DNA of 16,791 nt from an uncultured Akkermansia sp. (GTDB lineage Bacteria; Verrucomicrobiota; Verrucomicrobiia; Verrucomicrobiales; Akkermansiaceae), in NCBI GenBank assembly GCA_904502165.1, contig CAJGDB010000034.1, positions 1 through 16,791 of the forward strand, in the 5' to 3' direction. Below, piece by piece: positions 13,725 through 16,791 of the stretch. Every line of letters starts with the position of its first letter. Position 1 is the first letter of the stretch. The position numbers and the translations under genes were made by a program. The notes beneath the pieces were generated by a model. It was given only the letters and a program-made list of their open reading frames with translations, was not told the DNA's origin and ran no database searches.

Positions 13725-15191
13725 TTACACAGAAAAGAAAGCTCTCATCTTTTTGACAGGGGAACTATTCCATACAGTATCCCGCAGCATAAAATAAGCA
13801 TCATCCTTGCGAAGATGCAGGAACACCAGGTATAACACCAGCGAAAGAGCAGGCCCCACAAACGAACAGATGTAATACGGAATCCCGTAATAGCCAATAA
13901 GGAACGCAGGAACATTGGCAGCCAAAGCTACCACACAATAGGGGGTAAAATCAGACATCTGTGTAAAAAATGACAGGCCGGATACGCGGATCGACATTAA
14001 TATTGTAATAACAAAATTACACACTGTAGCTATAGCAATAGCCCAGCACACTGCCATTACGCTAATTGAAACGCTGCATGCAATGAATAGCAGATTAACC
14101 ACTACCACTGCTATTTCACGGTTCATAATGAGATCAGTCCTTCCCTTCACCATCAGATACGATAAATTAACTCTGATTAGTGGTGAGAATATCGTTCCAA
14201 GGCAGATAACCTGTAAATACTCTGCACATGGAATCCAGGTAGGTCCATAGAACAAATGAATGAGAGATTCTGCACTAGCGACCAAAGTCAACAAAATCCA
14301 GGACATCGACATTACACTCATCCTCAACAGCTTGCGATAAACACTCAGCAATCTGGATTCATCATCCTGTAACGTTGCGAGAATTGGGTACATGATACCA
14401 TTTATCGGCTCAAAAATCATAGTACCCGGCAAGGAGGCAAGATGTTTACCGCGGTCATATAATGCCAACTGCGCCGGAGAGTATACGCGGCCAATAAGAA
14501 ATTGGACACAATTAGCATAAGCCTGCCAGATGCAGCCGGTCAGACTTAATTTGAAGCCAAAGAAAAAGAACTCCCGGAACGATTTCCAGGAAAAAAGCCA
14601 CCGAGGCTTCCATGGAGATACAATCCAGATGACGATAAGGCCCACCAGCCCCGTAAATGCACCCGATATAACCATTGACCAGTAGCTCCATCCTGCATAG
14701 GCTAAATACAGGGTAACGGGCATACCCAGCAGAGTGGTACAGATACCAATAATGGTGGGCGTCTTGAAATCTCTCTTTGCTGTATACAAGGTGTAATGCA
14801 CACTCTGGGTAGCGCCCAGTACCATCATGATGGACGATATGCGGGTTATCCACTTCAAATCCGGCACATTGAAGAACACGGCAAACCATGGTGCCACAAA
14901 CCAAAAGATAAGACCCACCAGAATATTTGCGACAATGTTGAACCAGAAAACAGTACAGCAGTCCACCTCTGTGCGATCCTGCTTACGGATAAGAGCCATA
15001 CCAAAGCCAGCCTCTTTAAGGGTATTAGCCACCGCAAAAAAGATACCCGTCAACCCCAGAACCCCCATCTCTGCAGGGGTTATCAAACGGGCAAGCACCA
15101 TAAAATACAGAAAATTAGCGGGTTGCATCACGCACTTGTTAATCATAACCCATTTGGCGCCGCTTAACGTTTCCTGTTTGATATTAGACAT
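13725..15191 (-). CDS. Wzx-type polysaccharide flippase (MOP superfamily, WzxC/TuaB-like)
   Basis: A 488-residue polytopic membrane protein that would flip lipid-linked repeat units across the inner membrane. It has about 12-14 hydrophobic segments throughout. The N-terminus, GAKWVMINKCVMQPANFLYFMVLARLITPAEMGVLGL, and the following EAGFGMALIRKQD match the WzxC/TuaB branch, where the usual pattern is a conserved arginine, TP-E-G and G--ALI-. Further typical parts are YDRGKHLASLPGTMIFEPINGIMYPILA and the loop near FYGPTWIPCAEYLQVICLG. It is the first gene of the cluster, under a promoter with perfect hexamers, and is followed after 18 nt by the PP-loop gene. Substrate is presumably the glycan made by the neighbouring enzymes. 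Confidence 0.93.
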   Translation of the reverse strand: MSNIKQETLSGAKWVMINKCVMQPANFLYFMVLARLITPAEMGVLGLTGIFFAVANTLKEAGFGMALIRKQDRTEVDCCTVFWFNIVANILVGLIFWFVAPWFAVFFNVPDLKWITRISSIMMVLGATQSVHYTLYTAKRDFKTPTIIGICTTLLGMPVTLYLAYAGWSYWSMVISGAFTGLVGLIVIWIVSPWKPRWLFSWKSFREFFFFGFKLSLTGCIWQAYANCVQFLIGRVYSPAQLALYDRGKHLASLPGTMIFEPINGIMYPILATLQDDESRLLSVYRKLLRMSVMSMSWILLTLVASAESLIHLFYGPTWIPCAEYLQVICLGTIFSPLIRVNLSYLMVKGRTDLIMNREIAVVVVNLLFIACSVSISVMAVCWAIAIATVCNFVITILMSIRVSGLSFFTQMSDFTPYCVVALAANVPAFLIGYYGIPYYICSFVGPALSLVLYLVFLHLRKDDAYFMLRDTVWNSSPVKKMRAFFSV

Positions 15192-15204
15192 CTCGGTAGA
15201 GTTA

Positions 15205-15232
15205 ATTATACATACACAGCAAGAATTGTCAA
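15205..15232 (-). promoter_or_regulatory. Full-consensus sigma70 promoter of the polysaccharide cluster
   Basis: On the minus strand, TTGACA (15232-15227) and TATAAT (15210-15205) both match consensus in all six positions, with a 16-bp spacer. The -10 box ends 13 nt before the ATG at 15191, so the leader is about 6-7 nt with no Shine-Dalgarno site. Confidence 0.75.
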
Positions 15233-15342
15233 TAATGGCTCATATAGTCGATGGATTCCCGAGAGAATCAGGTCCCCGTAGTGTGTACATGCACCCGCCT
15301 ACCAACATACACGCAATCGAAAAAACTCGTAAAATCAACAAA

Positions 15343-15380
15343 TTCAGCCAGACGCCCGCATTAGTCGGCGACTGGCTGAA
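15343..15380 (-). terminator. Terminator-like hairpin after the three-gene module
   Basis: Arms TTCAGCCAG (15343-15351) and CTGGCTGAA (15372-15380) pair for 9 bp; after one A-A mismatch CGCC (15353-15356) pairs with GGCG (15367-15370), closing a 10-nt loop. On the minus strand it is followed by TTTGTTGATTTT. It lies about 60 nt after the 58-codon gene and before the flippase promoter. The rest of the 247-bp gap (15192-15438) holds only the flippase promoter and a doubtful plus-strand frame. Confidence 0.55.
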
Positions 15381-15438
15381 AAACAGGTTCCCGGATTGAT
15401 AAGTTCCAACCTGATGAGACCGGAAATTGGTAATTTTC

Positions 15439-15615
15439 TCAAACCCGTTGCAATTCCCATCTTTGCAAGGCCGTCTCCAGCGAAGGAAAGGGGGTATATC
15501 CCTCATTAACACCTCGCCTATCCCGCACCCGACGGGCAGAGGAAACATCAAAGCGCGTGCCAACGACATCCACATAGGTGCCGTCCGGGCTTTCAAATTT
15601 AGCGTAATATCTCAT
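15439..15615 (-). CDS. 58-residue hypothetical protein, last gene of an ATGA-coupled trio
   Basis: A small gene, ATG at 15615 to TGA at 15439. The product (MRYYAKFESPDGTYVDVVGT...) has alternating beta-type residues, then a basic segment RRVRDRRGV and an amphipathic end FPSLETALQRWELQRV. The ATG overlaps the previous gene's TGA as ATGA, the same junction used one gene earlier, which is the main evidence that it is translated. No signal peptide or membrane span. I do not recognise the family. A longer frame on the same strand (118 codons, 15596-15240) overlaps it in another frame and looks non-coding. A terminator-like hairpin lies downstream. Confidence 0.7.
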   Translation of the reverse strand: MRYYAKFESPDGTYVDVVGTRFDVSSARRVRDRRGVNEGYTPFPSLETALQRWELQRV

Positions 15616-16238
15616 AATTCAGTCAATATATTATATCCATGAGTAAAGATGGCAGAAGTTCTTGCTACCGATGCCATAGGTTGAGCCATAAAGTAGAGAC
15701 GACGGACATCATCGCACCACCAATATGCCACCATATCCAACTGTTTACCTTCACCGATAATTCGAATATAGAACGGATCCTTGCGATTAGATGTACCTAG
15801 TTCACCCATCGTCGCCGCGCCCGTATAGTCAGGGAGTTCAAGCGTAAAATCACAATTAGAAACCCCGACTCTCATATAATCGACAGGCGAAGAAATTGAT
15901 TTCTGAAGAGCATTCCTCACCTGGGACCTTCCAGCACCATAAACTACAATCGCATTTGTAGCAGGACCTATCCATAAATAGTCGCATGCCTGAACGACCC
16001 ACATGCCAAAGGTAAGCAAGGCTCTATCATCTGACATTGAAAGCCTCTCAGCATAAAAACCGGCATGCAGACCGGAATACCGCCAGAAAGGAAGCGTTAA
16101 ATCCTCCTCTCCGCTTTTTATGACAATGGTTTCATTATCAATACAAACAGAATGAGCAGGCCAATATGTCTCTACGGCAGCACTGGTATAATCCTGGGCA
16201 AAACAACCGCCCATTGTGCATAATCCGGCAGCTATCAT
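15612..16238 (-). CDS. 208-residue hypothetical protein, middle gene of the trio
   Basis: An unrecognised 208-residue protein. It is rich in aromatic and glycine residues with short beta-like stretches, for example IVIKSGEEDLTLPFWRYSG, ALLTFGMWVVQACDYLWIG, FYIRIIGEGKQLDMVAYWW and RLYFMAQPMASVARTSAIFTHGYNIL. There is no membrane span. The first 15 residues (MIAAGLCTMGGCFAQ) are mildly hydrophobic but lack a positive start, so I do not call a signal peptide. Its ATG overlaps the upstream gene's TGA as ATGA, and its own TGA overlaps the downstream ATG in the same way. Such tight coupling of small proteins with no known domains is common in phage structural operons; that origin is inference only. 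Confidence 0.72.
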   Translation of the reverse strand: MIAAGLCTMGGCFAQDYTSAAVETYWPAHSVCIDNETIVIKSGEEDLTLPFWRYSGLHAGFYAERLSMSDDRALLTFGMWVVQACDYLWIGPATNAIVVYGAGRSQVRNALQKSISSPVDYMRVGVSNCDFTLELPDYTGAATMGELGTSNRKDPFYIRIIGEGKQLDMVAYWWCDDVRRLYFMAQPMASVARTSAIFTHGYNILTEL

Positions 16239-16741
16239 TGTTTAATTGTATAGGCAAGATTCGCAATAATGGTTGAGGAATCAACCTGCTGCAAGGCTAC
16301 TACAAAGGTAAAGCCGTCCATCATGGCAGGCTCCCCATAGAGCCATTGAACACCGGATACAACCACCGGAGACAATGTTTTCAAGTAACAGGTCATCACT
16401 TCATTTTTCCAGGCGGAGGGCTGCACCTGCAGAGTTGTCTGGGTTTCATTCTCATACCACGTGGCATGCTTTATCGTCAGAGTAGCCTCATTGAGATGTT
16501 CGATAGCCTCACCAGTAGGCACAGACGCAACGATGTCAACCATTCGCGTTTTGCCGGAAACTGGCAACAAGGTGGCAGAATCAGCCGAAAGAGTGACCGG
16601 CTGACCATCTGCCACAAATTGTACCGGTGTGCCAGGATACGCCGTCAGGATGAATGCACCGGCGGCATTCCTTACAGTGCATTCCACCGGCGACTGCACT
16701 TCATACGTATGATTAAGCAGGGTATTGAGTTGTTGAGCCAT
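16235..16741 (-). CDS. 168-residue hypothetical protein, first gene of the trio
   Basis: An unrecognised 168-residue protein of all-beta character: many V/T/A/Q alternations such as YEVQSPVECTVRNAAGAFILTAYPGT, PVQFVADGQPVTL, TRMVDIVASVPTG, HLNEATLTIKH and FVVALQQVDSSTIIANLAYTI. It has no signal peptide, membrane span or cysteine motif. The pattern suggests a structural or binding beta-sandwich, perhaps of a virion or tail, but no diagnostic motif is seen. The ATG at 16741 is chosen as the first in the frame, 16 nt after a perfect hairpin. It overlaps the next gene by ATGA. Upstream genes of the same unit, if any, lie beyond the right edge. Confidence 0.75.
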   Translation of the reverse strand: MAQQLNTLLNHTYEVQSPVECTVRNAAGAFILTAYPGTPVQFVADGQPVTLSADSATLLPVSGKTRMVDIVASVPTGEAIEHLNEATLTIKHATWYENETQTTLQVQPSAWKNEVMTCYLKTLSPVVVSGVQWLYGEPAMMDGFTFVVALQQVDSSTIIANLAYTIKQ

Positions 16742-16757
16742 AAATCTTGCTTCAGGA

Positions 16758-16787
16758 GGGTTGCCCGCCTGGTAGGGCGGGCAACCC
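16758..16787. repeat. Perfect 12-bp inverted repeat upstream of the trio
   Basis: Arms GGGTTGCCCGCC (16758-16769) and GGCGGGCAACCC (16776-16787) enclose a 6-nt loop, giving a very stable GC-rich hairpin on either strand. No T-run follows on either side within the window (minus strand continues TCCTGAAGC), so it may be a factor-dependent terminator, an RNA-stability element or a processing site rather than a simple intrinsic terminator. Confidence 0.7.
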
Positions 16788-16791
16788 CGGA

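Noticed and set aside
15235..15399. 54-codon plus-strand frame starting MAHIVDGFPRES
   Set aside because: It runs through the terminator-like hairpin, begins in the -35 box of the flippase promoter and has no clear promoter of its own. The sequence is protein-like, so conservation in relatives would reopen it.
15240..15596. 118-codon minus-strand frame
   Set aside because: It overlaps the 58-codon gene in another frame; the latter is coupled by ATGA to its neighbour and has more plausible composition.

Overview
The window looks like chromosomal DNA of a Gram-negative, menaquinone-using bacterium. A Verrucomicrobiota member such as Akkermansia fits best, but this is inference from gene content: a eukaryotic-type UDP-glucose pyrophosphorylase, two bactofilins, a UbiE/MenG methyltransferase, an E. 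coli-like isocitrate dehydrogenase, and no clear Shine-Dalgarno sequences. No marker in the window proves the genus. Nearly every gene is on the minus strand. The only plus-strand gene I accept is a small ankyrin lipoprotein at about 1.4-2.0 kb.

Region 1 (1-9.4 kb, GC-rich, housekeeping). A UDP-glucose pyrophosphorylase runs off the left edge. It is divergent from the ankyrin lipoprotein, whose stop codon overlaps the convergent stop of a short UvrA paralog. That UvrA gene is the last of a three-gene operon: bactofilin, zinc-ribbon bactofilin, UvrA paralog. Upstream lies a second operon: a 59-residue one-pass membrane protein, isocitrate dehydrogenase (icd) and demethylmenaquinone methyltransferase (ubiE/menG), linking the TCA cycle to respiratory quinone synthesis. 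A five-span membrane protein with a YcxB-like middle part follows.

Region 2 (9.4-10.2 kb). A gene-poor stretch separates the two halves. Its core (9541-9840) is only about 29% GC by hand count, against about 60% in icd.

Region 3 (10.2-15.2 kb, surface polysaccharide cluster). In transcription order the genes are a Wzx/MOP flippase, a PP-loop ATPase-like protein of uncertain reaction, then (after a hairpin and a new promoter) a polysaccharide pyruvyl transferase and a GT2 glycosyltransferase that overlap by ATGA. Together they would build, modify and export a repeat-unit glycan. The first gene has a promoter with both hexamers at consensus.

Region 4 (15.4-16.8 kb). Three unrecognised genes of 168, 208 and 58 codons are joined by two ATGA overlaps, preceded by a perfect 12-bp hairpin and followed by a terminator-like hairpin. 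They resemble compact phage-type gene packing, but I recognise no family.

Across the window, several sigma70-type promoters lie so close to start codons that the mRNAs would be leaderless or nearly so. I found no tRNA, rRNA, CRISPR array or insertion sequence.
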